Assembly (NCBI GenBank): GCA_020853585.1
Contig: JADYYQ010000179.1
Span: forward strand, 1 to 36,935
From: Ottowia sp.
GTDB taxonomy: Bacteria > Pseudomonadota > Gammaproteobacteria > Burkholderiales > Burkholderiaceae
Direction: 5' to 3'
DNA: 36,935 bases
The translations under genes were made by a program, and so were the position numbers. The notes under the pieces were generated by a model that saw nothing but the letters and a program-made list of their open reading frames with translations, searched no databases and had not been told where the DNA came from. Shown piece by piece: positions 18,299 to 26,513 of this stretch (the first letter of the stretch is position 1; every line of letters begins with the position of its first letter).

Positions 18299-19507
18299 AT
18301 GCAAGAGATCATCATCAGTGCCCATGTACCAAGCGATTCTGTCACTGAGGGAGTTATCCCCGCTGCGCAAGCATTAGGTTTATCAGTGATTTTATTGACG
18401 GATTGCGTACATGCGCATCATGTACATTTTTCAAAATCGAAGTCAGCGCTAACACCTCAAGAAGTGATTGCCTGCGATGTTTTTAATCCGATAGCGGTGA
18501 TTGATATCATTAGTCAGCGCCAACATAAACCCGCCGCTATTTTTTCAAATAGTGATCATCTACAAAGTAGCACCGCACTCGCGGCAGATTATTTTGGCCT
18601 AGCAGGAAAAGATTGGCGTACTACTTATCGTGCCAAAAATAAAGCGGCCATGCGCCAACATCTCGCCGCATTAAAAATAGATACGGTATGGCACACGGTG
18701 TTGTGCGATATAGATCAATTAGCGTCGCACAAAGCACATATTCCCTTCCCTGCCATCCTCAAACCACGCGCGGGAGTTGCAAGTCAGCATGTCAGCTTAG
18801 TCTATGACTATGATCATTTGTATCAGCAATGCGAGACTTTTTGGTTGGCTCATCCTGGCCAAGTACTTTTACTGGAAGAGTATCTCGAAGGCCCACTCTA
18901 TACACTCGAAACACTCGGCGATGGCAAATGTCTTCAAGTATTAGGCGGCTTTCATGTCACGCTTTCTCCGCCACCTCACTTCATCGAACTAGAGGCAACT
19001 TGGCAACCGAATACTTTGCAACAGCAACAAGACCGGGTCTTGGACATCATTACGCGATTTAGCATAGGCTTTGGCTCATGTCATACCGAGTATGTGATGA
19101 CAGCACAAGGACCGAGAATTATCGAAATCAACTATCGAACCATAGGTGATTATCGTGAGTTTTTATTGTGCGAAGCACTCCACATTCCACTCTTTGAAAT
19201 CATCATTCGCCTGCATCTAGGAGAATCTTTGCCAACGCTTGAATTAGCAAAAGACACCGCACATATCCGCTATTTCACCGCGTCCTCCTCAGGAAAAATT
19301 CAACTTGCACCCAATGCTTTTGTAAGCAAAGAAAAGCAAACACATATTACTTATCGCCCCCTACGTCACAGCGGTGAAGTAATCAAACTAAGCTATTCAA
19401 ACAAAGATTATCTCGGTGTTTTACAGGGCACAAGCGCATGCGCACAAACACTTACTGACGAGATAAACAAAGCCAGCAAGACGCTCTCCTGGGAAATAAC
19501 AATATGA
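18299..19507 (+). CDS. pvsA: ATP-grasp ligase of vibrioferrin-type siderophore synthesis (PvsA-like)
   Basis: First gene of the siderophore operon. The 402-residue protein has the ATP-grasp layout: nucleotide-binding lysine K155 in FPAILKPRAG, the hinge LLLEEYLEGPLYT (190-202), H262/E264 in CHTEY, and a metal-binding E276/N278 in IIEINYR. In the pvs pathway a ligase of this family helps join an amino acid (alanine in vibrioferrin) to the growing carboxylate siderophore. The operon position and domain are seen here; the substrate is inferred. AAGGA eight bases upstream supports the start. It overlaps the next gene by four bases (ATGA), so translation is probably coupled. Confidence 0.82.
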   Translation: MQEIIISAHVPSDSVTEGVIPAAQALGLSVILLTDCVHAHHVHFSKSKSALTPQEVIACDVFNPIAVIDIISQRQHKPAAIFSNSDHLQSSTALAADYFGLAGKDWRTTYRAKNKAAMRQHLAALKIDTVWHTVLCDIDQLASHKAHIPFPAILKPRAGVASQHVSLVYDYDHLYQQCETFWLAHPGQVLLLEEYLEGPLYTLETLGDGKCLQVLGGFHVTLSPPPHFIELEATWQPNTLQQQQDRVLDIITRFSIGFGSCHTEYVMTAQGPRIIEINYRTIGDYREFLLCEALHIPLFEIIIRLHLGESLPTLELAKDTAHIRYFTASSSGKIQLAPNAFVSKEKQTHITYRPLRHSGEVIKLSYSNKDYLGVLQGTSACAQTLTDEINKASKTLSWEITI

Positions 19508-21357
19508 ATTTTACGATTAATGATCCGCAGCTTCAATGCTTACCAAGAGATACGCATACCGACTATATTTGCCTTCGTGTTATCGATACACTGCTGCGTG
19601 AAAACGTTGGCAGCTGTATAAGTGATGGGGAAATTATCACCAGCGCAGCTTTACCAAAACATATCGCGATTCAATACGATGATGGCAAGCACTGGCTGAA
19701 AGTAAAAAGTGTCGGCTTAGGCAATTTATATATTCCCGTTGCCTCGCATCATTTTATGCAAGCGTGGCGTCTAAGATGCCTGCCCCTTATCTGGGCTGAT
19801 GCGACCGACTCTCAAACCTTATATGCCATCAGCGAAATACTCAATTATTTTGCCGAGGGCGTCGCGCAAGCACATAGCCATCGCTTTGATGTATTGGCAC
19901 AAGAATGCCAAACAGCGCTCCTACATCGACGCGCATGTGAAGAAGAAAAACAACGTTGGTTTCAAGCCTGGCAACAAAACAATACAAAAGAAAAAACAGG
20001 TATTGATCATGCTACATGGCATCAACGTTTAGGACATTATGATCGTTTAGCTGCATTTTACGATCACCCTTTTTATCCTACAGCACGTGCAAAACTGGGT
20101 TTTGCCGTTGATGATCTACGCCATTATGGCCCCGAGTTTCAAGCTACTTTTGCATTACGCTGGCTAGCGATACCCCATCACCTCTATTGTCAGCAAGGTT
20201 CTGAATTACCGCCCACTTGGCCAAGCTTCGCGCAAGTTGGCTTAGACAGTGCATTAGCAAACTCGCACGCACTTGTTCCTATCCATCCTTTTATCTGGGG
20301 CACACAACTTGATCAATTGCTCCTTGATCACGACTTAAACCATCAAGTAGTACGCGCGCCTAAATCTTTTCTCAACGTCACGCCTACTTTGTCAGTACGC
20401 ACACTTTCTTTAGATAATTGCCCTGCATGGCATATCAAGTTGCCATTAACCATACGCACTTTAGGTGCAAAAAATATTCGCACGATTAAACCCAGCACTA
20501 TTGCCGACGGCCGATCTATTCAAAATTTATTAGCAAAGACTATCGCTGCTGAGCCTTGTTTAGCTGAGCGTGTGCTATTGACGACCGAAGATACGGGCGC
20601 ACATGTCGATCATAAAAATTTTCTCGGGTTTATCGTACGTCAATATCCAGAAGAAGCGCTGCATCAGGCAACACTGATACCGATTGCTGCTTTATTAGCA
20701 CAAACTCCCTCAACCAAAACAGTGATCGAAGAAGTAACCGAGCAATTTTTCGCCAGTGATCTCGACCTTTTTCTAGACCACTATTTGCAGCTCACTTTGC
20801 AATTACATTTGCGCTTATGGATACGTTACGGTATTGCGCTTGAGTCAAATCAACAAAACTCTGTATTGGTATTAAATAAATCAAAGACACCGTTAAGCTT
20901 ATTACTCAAAGATAACGATTCTTCCCGTATTGACTACGCTTATCTAGCGAGACGTTGGCCCGCTCTCGCTAGCCATATCAGCCATTTACAAGATCAGCGT
21001 ATTAAGGTGGACGGCCCTTTGCCACTCGCGCAGATGTTTACCACCATCACACTACAACTCAATATCGCTGCGCTGATTGAGACCATCGCGCTTATGTGGC
21101 GGCGTGATGTCACCTCTTTATATGCCATCGTGCGCAAACATATCGATGCAGTATTAGTGCAATTACAACAAGAAGGAGAAGAAACATTTTTTGCACGCCG
21201 CATCTTATTAGAAGATGACACGTTATATATCAAGTATTTATTAGTTGCAGCCACACTCATCGATAAGCAAACCAGCGGCAGCCTTGATGTCAACAAACAC
21301 TATGGTCGTAGCGCACCTAATTTTCTTTTGGAAGCCCGATGCACATCGTCTCTTTAG
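19504..21357 (+). CDS. pvsB: NIS siderophore synthetase, IucA/IucC family (PvsB-like)
   Basis: NRPS-independent siderophore synthetase of 617 residues. It activates a carboxylate with ATP (as an acyl-adenylate) and condenses it with an amine or hydroxyl. Family motifs are HPFYPTARAKLGF (188-200), VPIHPF (258-263), TPTLSVRTL (293-301), and KLPLTIRTLGAKNIRTI (312-328, ATP and carboxylate binding). The C-terminal FhuF-like part (ALESNQQNSVLVL, LLLKDND) is also present. Which carboxylate it uses (citrate or 2-oxoglutarate) cannot be decided from sequence alone; operon order suggests the PvsB role. It overlaps pvsA by four bases and the exporter gene by 19. Confidence 0.85.
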   Translation: MNFTINDPQLQCLPRDTHTDYICLRVIDTLLRENVGSCISDGEIITSAALPKHIAIQYDDGKHWLKVKSVGLGNLYIPVASHHFMQAWRLRCLPLIWADATDSQTLYAISEILNYFAEGVAQAHSHRFDVLAQECQTALLHRRACEEEKQRWFQAWQQNNTKEKTGIDHATWHQRLGHYDRLAAFYDHPFYPTARAKLGFAVDDLRHYGPEFQATFALRWLAIPHHLYCQQGSELPPTWPSFAQVGLDSALANSHALVPIHPFIWGTQLDQLLLDHDLNHQVVRAPKSFLNVTPTLSVRTLSLDNCPAWHIKLPLTIRTLGAKNIRTIKPSTIADGRSIQNLLAKTIAAEPCLAERVLLTTEDTGAHVDHKNFLGFIVRQYPEEALHQATLIPIAALLAQTPSTKTVIEEVTEQFFASDLDLFLDHYLQLTLQLHLRLWIRYGIALESNQQNSVLVLNKSKTPLSLLLKDNDSSRIDYAYLARRWPALASHISHLQDQRIKVDGPLPLAQMFTTITLQLNIAALIETIALMWRRDVTSLYAIVRKHIDAVLVQLQQEGEETFFARRILLEDDTLYIKYLLVAATLIDKQTSGSLDVNKHYGRSAPNFLLEARCTSSL

Positions 21358-22544
21358 CACCCACGGTAAAGCACCGTAACACGGTGCTTATCGTGATGTT
21401 TTGCCATTTTATTTCTGCCTTTGCTGCACTCGGTATGCCGCCGTTTTTTACGCTCATTCTGCGTGACTCACTGCATAATGAAATACCTTATTTAGCGGGT
21501 GTTTTTTATATCGTCCCGACTTTACTGACAGCAGTCAGTAGTCCGTGGTGGGGACGATTAGCGGATCGTTTTGGTAAACGCCCTTTACTTATTCGCGCAC
21601 AATTAGGCCTGTCTATTAGTTTTTTATTGGCTGGTTACGCAAGTAATACCTGGGTGTTTTTTATTGCCTTGGTCATGCAGGGTTTATTGGGCGGTACGTT
21701 TTCTGCATCCAATGCCTATCTCGCAACATTAGTAAGCGGTAATACGCTCACACGCAGTTTGACTGCTATGCAATGGTCAGCACGTGCAGCGCTCGTCGTC
21801 GCGCCTATTTGTGTCGGTCTATGGGTGACGATAGGTTCGCCAATTGTGCTGTATCGTTATCTGGCTTTATTACCTTTATTAGCCGCGGTAATGATTAGCT
21901 GCTTAGTCACTGAATCACACGCTAATACAAGCAAGGATAAAGTAAAAGACACCCCGATTGCGACGATACATTGCTCGGCAACACCCACACAAATTTATTT
22001 ACTGCAATTTCTCTTTACCTTCGCGACGGTTACCACCTTCCCCTATTTTATTCAAACCATTCACCTCGCTTTTACAGAATTATCTACCACCACCGTCGGT
22101 GTGTTATTTGGGTTGCCACACCTGATTTATTTAATGCTTGCGCTACCTTTAAGTCGCTGGCTAGGTAGAGGGAAACTTTTGCCTGCCTTGACATTCACCT
22201 ATCTCATCTTAAGTATTAGTTTGCTCGGTCAATCACTTCCGACTTCTTTACCGTGGCTGATCGGCTATCGAGTGCTAATGGGTATTGCGATGACCGCTGG
22301 ATTTATTACTTTACATGCATTGCTTGCACACAGCGTTTCAAACAAAACAGCAGGACGAACATTTGGTTGGTTTGAAAGCAGTGCCAAGTGGGGGGGCGTG
22401 TTGGCCGGTCTGGGTGCTGGATGCGCAGCCACAACCATTGACACATATGGTCCATTTTTACTCGGCGGCAGCGTTATCGTTTTCGCTGCGATGTATACCT
22501 TTTTTCTCACCGTCAAGCGCACTCATTATCGCGCGATCGATTAA
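21339..22544 (+). CDS. pvsC: MFS siderophore exporter (PvsC-like)
   Basis: Inner-membrane protein of 401 residues with about twelve hydrophobic segments and the major facilitator loop motif GRLADRFGKRPLLI (72-85) after helix 2. Lying between two NIS synthetase genes it matches PvsC and the related exporters SbnD and SfaA, which release the finished siderophore. The start overlaps the end of the preceding synthetase gene by 19 bases; the central cytoplasmic loop (about 190-215, TSKDKVKDT) is hydrophilic as expected. Export of another small molecule cannot be ruled out. Confidence 0.85.
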   Translation: MHIVSLAPTVKHRNTVLIVMFCHFISAFAALGMPPFFTLILRDSLHNEIPYLAGVFYIVPTLLTAVSSPWWGRLADRFGKRPLLIRAQLGLSISFLLAGYASNTWVFFIALVMQGLLGGTFSASNAYLATLVSGNTLTRSLTAMQWSARAALVVAPICVGLWVTIGSPIVLYRYLALLPLLAAVMISCLVTESHANTSKDKVKDTPIATIHCSATPTQIYLLQFLFTFATVTTFPYFIQTIHLAFTELSTTTVGVLFGLPHLIYLMLALPLSRWLGRGKLLPALTFTYLILSISLLGQSLPTSLPWLIGYRVLMGIAMTAGFITLHALLAHSVSNKTAGRTFGWFESSAKWGGVLAGLGAGCAATTIDTYGPFLLGGSVIVFAAMYTFFLTVKRTHYRAID

Positions 22545-22553
22545 ATACCCACT

Positions 22554-24386
22554 ATGTCTCTACTCTCTCAATCTAAAAATCATTATCCATCCACAGTGGC
22601 ACGTTTAACTGCTGAACAACGTAGTCAACAAGCTTTATTAAATTGCTATATCCGCGAAGTTGCCCTACCGGAAAATCAACTGACTGTAGTCCAGGCTACA
22701 GGTACTGACAGCTGGCCTATGACGGTTAATATGGTTTTACAACAGCAAGGAGGCAGTGTCATCCACATCGCTCTTCCCTATACCCATAAAAAATTATTAG
22801 CCGTAGTGGCTCACCCCTCTCTCACCGGCAATTTTCGCTACCGCGCGGGTATCTGGTGTCAATCCACCGGGGATTATTGGCGCCTATTAGAAGGCATGGA
22901 ACTTGCGACTTTGCTACTCAACGAGCTCGCGCTTAAATATGAATTACCGCTCAATACAGATTTGATAGCGCAAATTCATGACAGCATTCAGGTCACCACT
23001 GCACTGCTGTCCTCTGCTGCAGCCCATACAAACGAGCGCTTTTCTAACCATGCGCTTGAGGCTTATATTGACTCAGAGCAATCACTTATCTTTGGTCATC
23101 CCTTTCATCCTGCCCCCAAAAGTCGCCAAGGATTTTCTAAGAAAGATACGGCGAACTACTCCCCCGAGATGCGATGCCAATTCCCCCTGCATTACTTTGC
23201 CGTGCCTCGTGAAGATATATGCCAACAATCTTTATTAACGACGCCCTGTGATCAATTAATTGCCCCCACTGCACCGTCCGTAGATAGCGCTTACGTTGCT
23301 ATCCCAACTCATCCTTGGCAAGCGCATTATTTATGCAATCTCCCTCTACTTAAACAAGCCATCGATCATGGACGCCTTCTTTACCTCGGGCCACAAGGAA
23401 ATGATTTTTTCCCCACAGCATCGATACGTACTTTGTATCAGCCTGGCCATCCTTATTTTTATAAATTTTCATTGAATGTAAGGGTAACTAATTGCATTCG
23501 AAAAAATGCTTGGTATGAGCTTGAAAGTGCGATGCATATTACGCGTTTGATACGACCCTTATTAAGCAATTTACAAAAAGAATTTCAAGGCATCCATGTA
23601 CTTGAAGAACCGGCTTTTATGTCGGTTGATATGCGCGCACCTGATGCACACGCAAATAATCAAATCATTGAAGGATTTGGCCTAATCTTGCGAGAAAATT
23701 TTGAAAAAGATTTATTGCCCCAAGCAAAACCCCTTTTAGCGGGCGCCTTATTCGGCAATCATGCGCATAGCGAACGCCGTTTAAGCCGATTACTTGAGGA
23801 TATGGCACACGCTGAAAACATGCCGATCGATGCAGCGATCGAGCAATGGTTTTTTGACTATGTCAAGACTTTGATGCTACCCGTGCTGTACTGTTACTTC
23901 AAACATGGTTTAGTGTTTGAACCCCACTTGCAAAATGTCATGATAGGAATACAAGCGGGATGGCCACGGCAAATATTCTTGCGTGATTTTGAAGGCGTCA
24001 AGTTAGTGCGTGAGCATTATGATGAAGCACAACTCAGTCATCTAAGTGCACGCGCACGTGAGTCTTTATGCTATAGCCAACAACAAGGGTGGAATCGTAT
24101 CGCCTACTGTCTTTTTGTGAATAATTTTTGTGAAGCCATTCATCAGCTTGCCCCTGAAAATGTGATGCTACAAAATCGTCTATGGGCGGTCGTACAACAA
24201 TGCTTGCATGCGTATCAAGCGGCTTACGGCGATAGTCATTCAGCAGCACAAATCAATGCTTTACGCACAAAAAAAATATTTCCCGCAAAAACAAATTTAC
24301 TCAATCGTTTTCTTAAGAATGCCGACAAAGAAGCGGCCTATGTTTGCGTACCTCAACCCATCGGTTTCACAATGGGTACGGTATGA
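22554..24386 (+). CDS. pvsD: NIS siderophore synthetase, IucA/IucC family (PvsD-like)
   Basis: Second NIS synthetase, 610 residues and clearly diverged from the first. Motifs: GHPFHPAPKSRQGF (181-194), PTHPW (251-255), FFPTASIRTL (285-294), YKFSLNVRVTNCIRK (303-317), FEPHLQN (455-461) and RDFEG (477-481), the full active-site set of the family. HPxHPxxKxRxG and SxRT bind ATP and the carboxylate. By operon order it corresponds to PvsD, which in the vibrioferrin scheme condenses citrate with an amine-bearing partner; the exact substrate is inferred. It starts nine bases after pvsC, with a weak ribosome binding site, and ends in a four-base overlap with the decarboxylase gene. Confidence 0.87.
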   Translation: MSLLSQSKNHYPSTVARLTAEQRSQQALLNCYIREVALPENQLTVVQATGTDSWPMTVNMVLQQQGGSVIHIALPYTHKKLLAVVAHPSLTGNFRYRAGIWCQSTGDYWRLLEGMELATLLLNELALKYELPLNTDLIAQIHDSIQVTTALLSSAAAHTNERFSNHALEAYIDSEQSLIFGHPFHPAPKSRQGFSKKDTANYSPEMRCQFPLHYFAVPREDICQQSLLTTPCDQLIAPTAPSVDSAYVAIPTHPWQAHYLCNLPLLKQAIDHGRLLYLGPQGNDFFPTASIRTLYQPGHPYFYKFSLNVRVTNCIRKNAWYELESAMHITRLIRPLLSNLQKEFQGIHVLEEPAFMSVDMRAPDAHANNQIIEGFGLILRENFEKDLLPQAKPLLAGALFGNHAHSERRLSRLLEDMAHAENMPIDAAIEQWFFDYVKTLMLPVLYCYFKHGLVFEPHLQNVMIGIQAGWPRQIFLRDFEGVKLVREHYDEAQLSHLSARARESLCYSQQQGWNRIAYCLFVNNFCEAIHQLAPENVMLQNRLWAVVQQCLHAYQAAYGDSHSAAQINALRTKKIFPAKTNLLNRFLKNADKEAAYVCVPQPIGFTMGTV

Positions 24387-25606
24387 ATACAAATTGGCCA
24401 AAAATTGAAAAGCATCTACAGCAATTGCTCAACACCACAGATGAACCGCTTTGCGCTTACGTCTATGATCTCGATGCACTGCAAGAGCACATTAAACAAT
24501 TGCGCAGTACATTACCCACGCCTAACTGCGAGTTGTTTTATGCCATTAAAGCCAATTCAGATGTACCCATCTTGCGCGCGCTGGCTCCTTGGGTACATGG
24601 CTTTGAAGTGTCATCAGGCGGCGAGTTAGCGTGGGTACGAGAATATTTCCCGCATACCCCAATTATTTTTAGCGGCCCGGGGAAAACCGATCAAGAACTC
24701 ACCCTCGCATTAGAGAAAAATGTTGCCGCGATTCATATTGAGAGTCGCACTGAACTTGAACGCCTAGCGTATATTACCCAGCGTTTAAATCAACCCGCAA
24801 AAATATTATTGCGCATCAATTTTTCTTTGCATGATCTCGCGCCCACGCGCTTGATGATGGGCGGTGGACCCACTCCTTTCGGCATTGCACTCGATCAATT
24901 ACCCGCATGTTTAGACACTTTGCGCCGCTATCCGCAAATACATTTACAAGGTTTTCATTTCCACTTGCTATCACATCAGTTAGATGCGGATGCCCATATC
25001 AAACTACTCGATACTTATCTACAGCAAACGCACAAGTGGTGCCAAGACTATCATTTAACGATTGACCATATCAATGTCGGTGGAGGTATTGGCGTTAACT
25101 ACCAACAACTAGAACAGCAGTTTGCTTGGCCTATTTTCGCGCAAGGTTTGCAGCAACTCGTATTAAAGCACGGCAAGAAAATACGTATGGAATGCGGACG
25201 ATATATCACAGCGGCCTGCGGCTACTACGCAGCGCAGGTCATCGATATCAAAGAAGCTTTTGGTGATCACTATGCAATCATACGAGGTGGAACACATCAC
25301 TTTCGCACTCCCTATGCACAAGGCCATAGCCATCCTTTTCAAGTGATGCCCGTCACGCGTTGGGCGCATCCTTATACGCGTACTGAGCTCAGTGCAAAGT
25401 CAATCTCAGTAGTAGGTCAATTATGCACACCTAAAGATTTACTCGCGTTTAAAGCACCTATTAAACGGATACGTTGTGGTGATCTCGTGGTTTTTCCTTA
25501 TGCGGGAGCCTATGCCTGGCATATCTCGCATCACGATTTTTTGCGCCACCCACACCCACAACATCACTATCTTCTTAACGAAATATCGAGCGATGCTACA
25601 CACTAA
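24383..25606 (+). CDS. pvsE: PLP-dependent decarboxylase of siderophore synthesis (PvsE-like)
   Basis: Fold-type III (diaminopimelate/ornithine decarboxylase family) enzyme of 407 residues. K56 in FYAIKANS forms the Schiff base with PLP; GGGIG (233-237) binds the cofactor phosphate; MECGRY (269-274), GQLCTPKD (345-352) and FPYAGAYA (371-378) are further family signatures. In the vibrioferrin and SbnH pathways this enzyme decarboxylates an amino acid, or an amino-acid-loaded intermediate, to give the ethanolamine or amine unit. The ATGA overlap with pvsD fixes the start at 24383; an in-frame ATG at 24344 would overlap pvsD further and is less likely. A role as housekeeping LysA is disfavoured by the operon setting. 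Confidence 0.85.
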   Translation: MNTNWPKIEKHLQQLLNTTDEPLCAYVYDLDALQEHIKQLRSTLPTPNCELFYAIKANSDVPILRALAPWVHGFEVSSGGELAWVREYFPHTPIIFSGPGKTDQELTLALEKNVAAIHIESRTELERLAYITQRLNQPAKILLRINFSLHDLAPTRLMMGGGPTPFGIALDQLPACLDTLRRYPQIHLQGFHFHLLSHQLDADAHIKLLDTYLQQTHKWCQDYHLTIDHINVGGGIGVNYQQLEQQFAWPIFAQGLQQLVLKHGKKIRMECGRYITAACGYYAAQVIDIKEAFGDHYAIIRGGTHHFRTPYAQGHSHPFQVMPVTRWAHPYTRTELSAKSISVVGQLCTPKDLLAFKAPIKRIRCGDLVVFPYAGAYAWHISHHDFLRHPHPQHHYLLNEISSDATH

Positions 25607-26357
25607 TCAATTAAAAGCAGCACTCCACGCTGGAAAATCTGTCTTTGGTTTAATCAATTCTATCCCTGCACCTATCCTGATTGAAATGATCGCTTACGCA
25701 GCTTACGATTTTGTCATCATCGATATGGAACATGTCAGTGTTAATTTAGAAACCGTAGAAAATATGATCCGCGCAGCAGAAAGTGCGGGTATCACAGCAT
25801 TAGTACGCGTTCCCTCCACCGCACCTGAAACCATTTTGCGCGTCTTAGATTGCGGCGCGCAAGGTATTGTGGTGCCACATGTCAATCAAGCCGAGCAAGT
25901 GCGACAAGTTATTACTGCAAGCCGCTACGCACCACTGGGCAAACGTGGGATAAGTGGCGGTAGAACTACAGGTTTTGGCACCATTGATTTACTCAATTAT
26001 TGCCAACAAGCTAACCAAGAAATCATGGTCGTCGTGATGATTGAAGATCGGCTGGCTCTGGATCATCTCGACGAGATTATCTCCGTCCCCGGCATTGATA
26101 TGGTGCTTGAAGGTGCGATTGATTTATCGCAAAGCTTAGGTTTACCTATGCAAACACAACACCCTATAGTGCAACACGCTATTCAAAAAATCGCTGACTG
26201 CTGTAAAAAAAATGGCGTGCCATTTTGTGCGATACCGCGCGCACCGGGTCAATTTGATGCTTGGCGTGCGCAAGGTGTAGGGGCATTTCTTCTTGGTGAT
26301 GATCGCTCTCTTAGTTTTCGCGCTATGAAAGCCCATCGCACAAGCTACCAAAATTAA
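25593..26357 (+). CDS. SbnG-like citrate synthase (HpcH/HpaI aldolase family)
   Basis: A 254-residue TIM-barrel protein of the HpcH/HpaI class II aldolase family. The segments EMIAYAAYDFVIIDMEH (31-47), VRVPS (71-75), GAQGIVVPHV (88-97), GKRGISGGRTTGFG (116-129), E151 and EGAIDLSQSLG (173-183) closely resemble staphylococcal SbnG, as I recall it. SbnG makes citrate from oxaloacetate and acetyl-CoA for staphyloferrin B. Here it would supply the citrate core of the siderophore independently of the TCA cycle. The ATG at 25593 overlaps the decarboxylase gene by 14 bases; an upstream in-frame ATG at 25476 would overlap it far more. A plain 2-keto-3-deoxy acid aldolase is the alternative. Confidence 0.78.
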   Translation: MLHTNQLKAALHAGKSVFGLINSIPAPILIEMIAYAAYDFVIIDMEHVSVNLETVENMIRAAESAGITALVRVPSTAPETILRVLDCGAQGIVVPHVNQAEQVRQVITASRYAPLGKRGISGGRTTGFGTIDLLNYCQQANQEIMVVVMIEDRLALDHLDEIISVPGIDMVLEGAIDLSQSLGLPMQTQHPIVQHAIQKIADCCKKNGVPFCAIPRAPGQFDAWRAQGVGAFLLGDDRSLSFRAMKAHRTSYQN

Positions 26358-26408
26358 AACACGCACGGCTCTCCTCTTATCAAGCAATCTACATTTGAAT
26401 AGATGCCA

Positions 26409-26449
26409 GCATGGTGTTGTTTGATGCTTATATATCAACAGCGCCATGC
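26409..26449 (+). other. Intercistronic RNA hairpin before the receptor gene
   Basis: GCATGGTGTTGTT (26409-26421) can pair with AACAGCGCCATGC (26437-26449) over 13 pairs, two of them G-U, around a 15-base loop. It sits in the only long gap inside the operon, and no U-run follows. It may mark an RNA processing or stability point, or attenuate expression of the receptor. Confidence 0.45.
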
Positions 26450-26513
26450 AGCTGACCCTTGTCACCACACTGTCATTGCCCCTAAGTCCCATTATTTTTC
26501 GTAAAGCACATGT

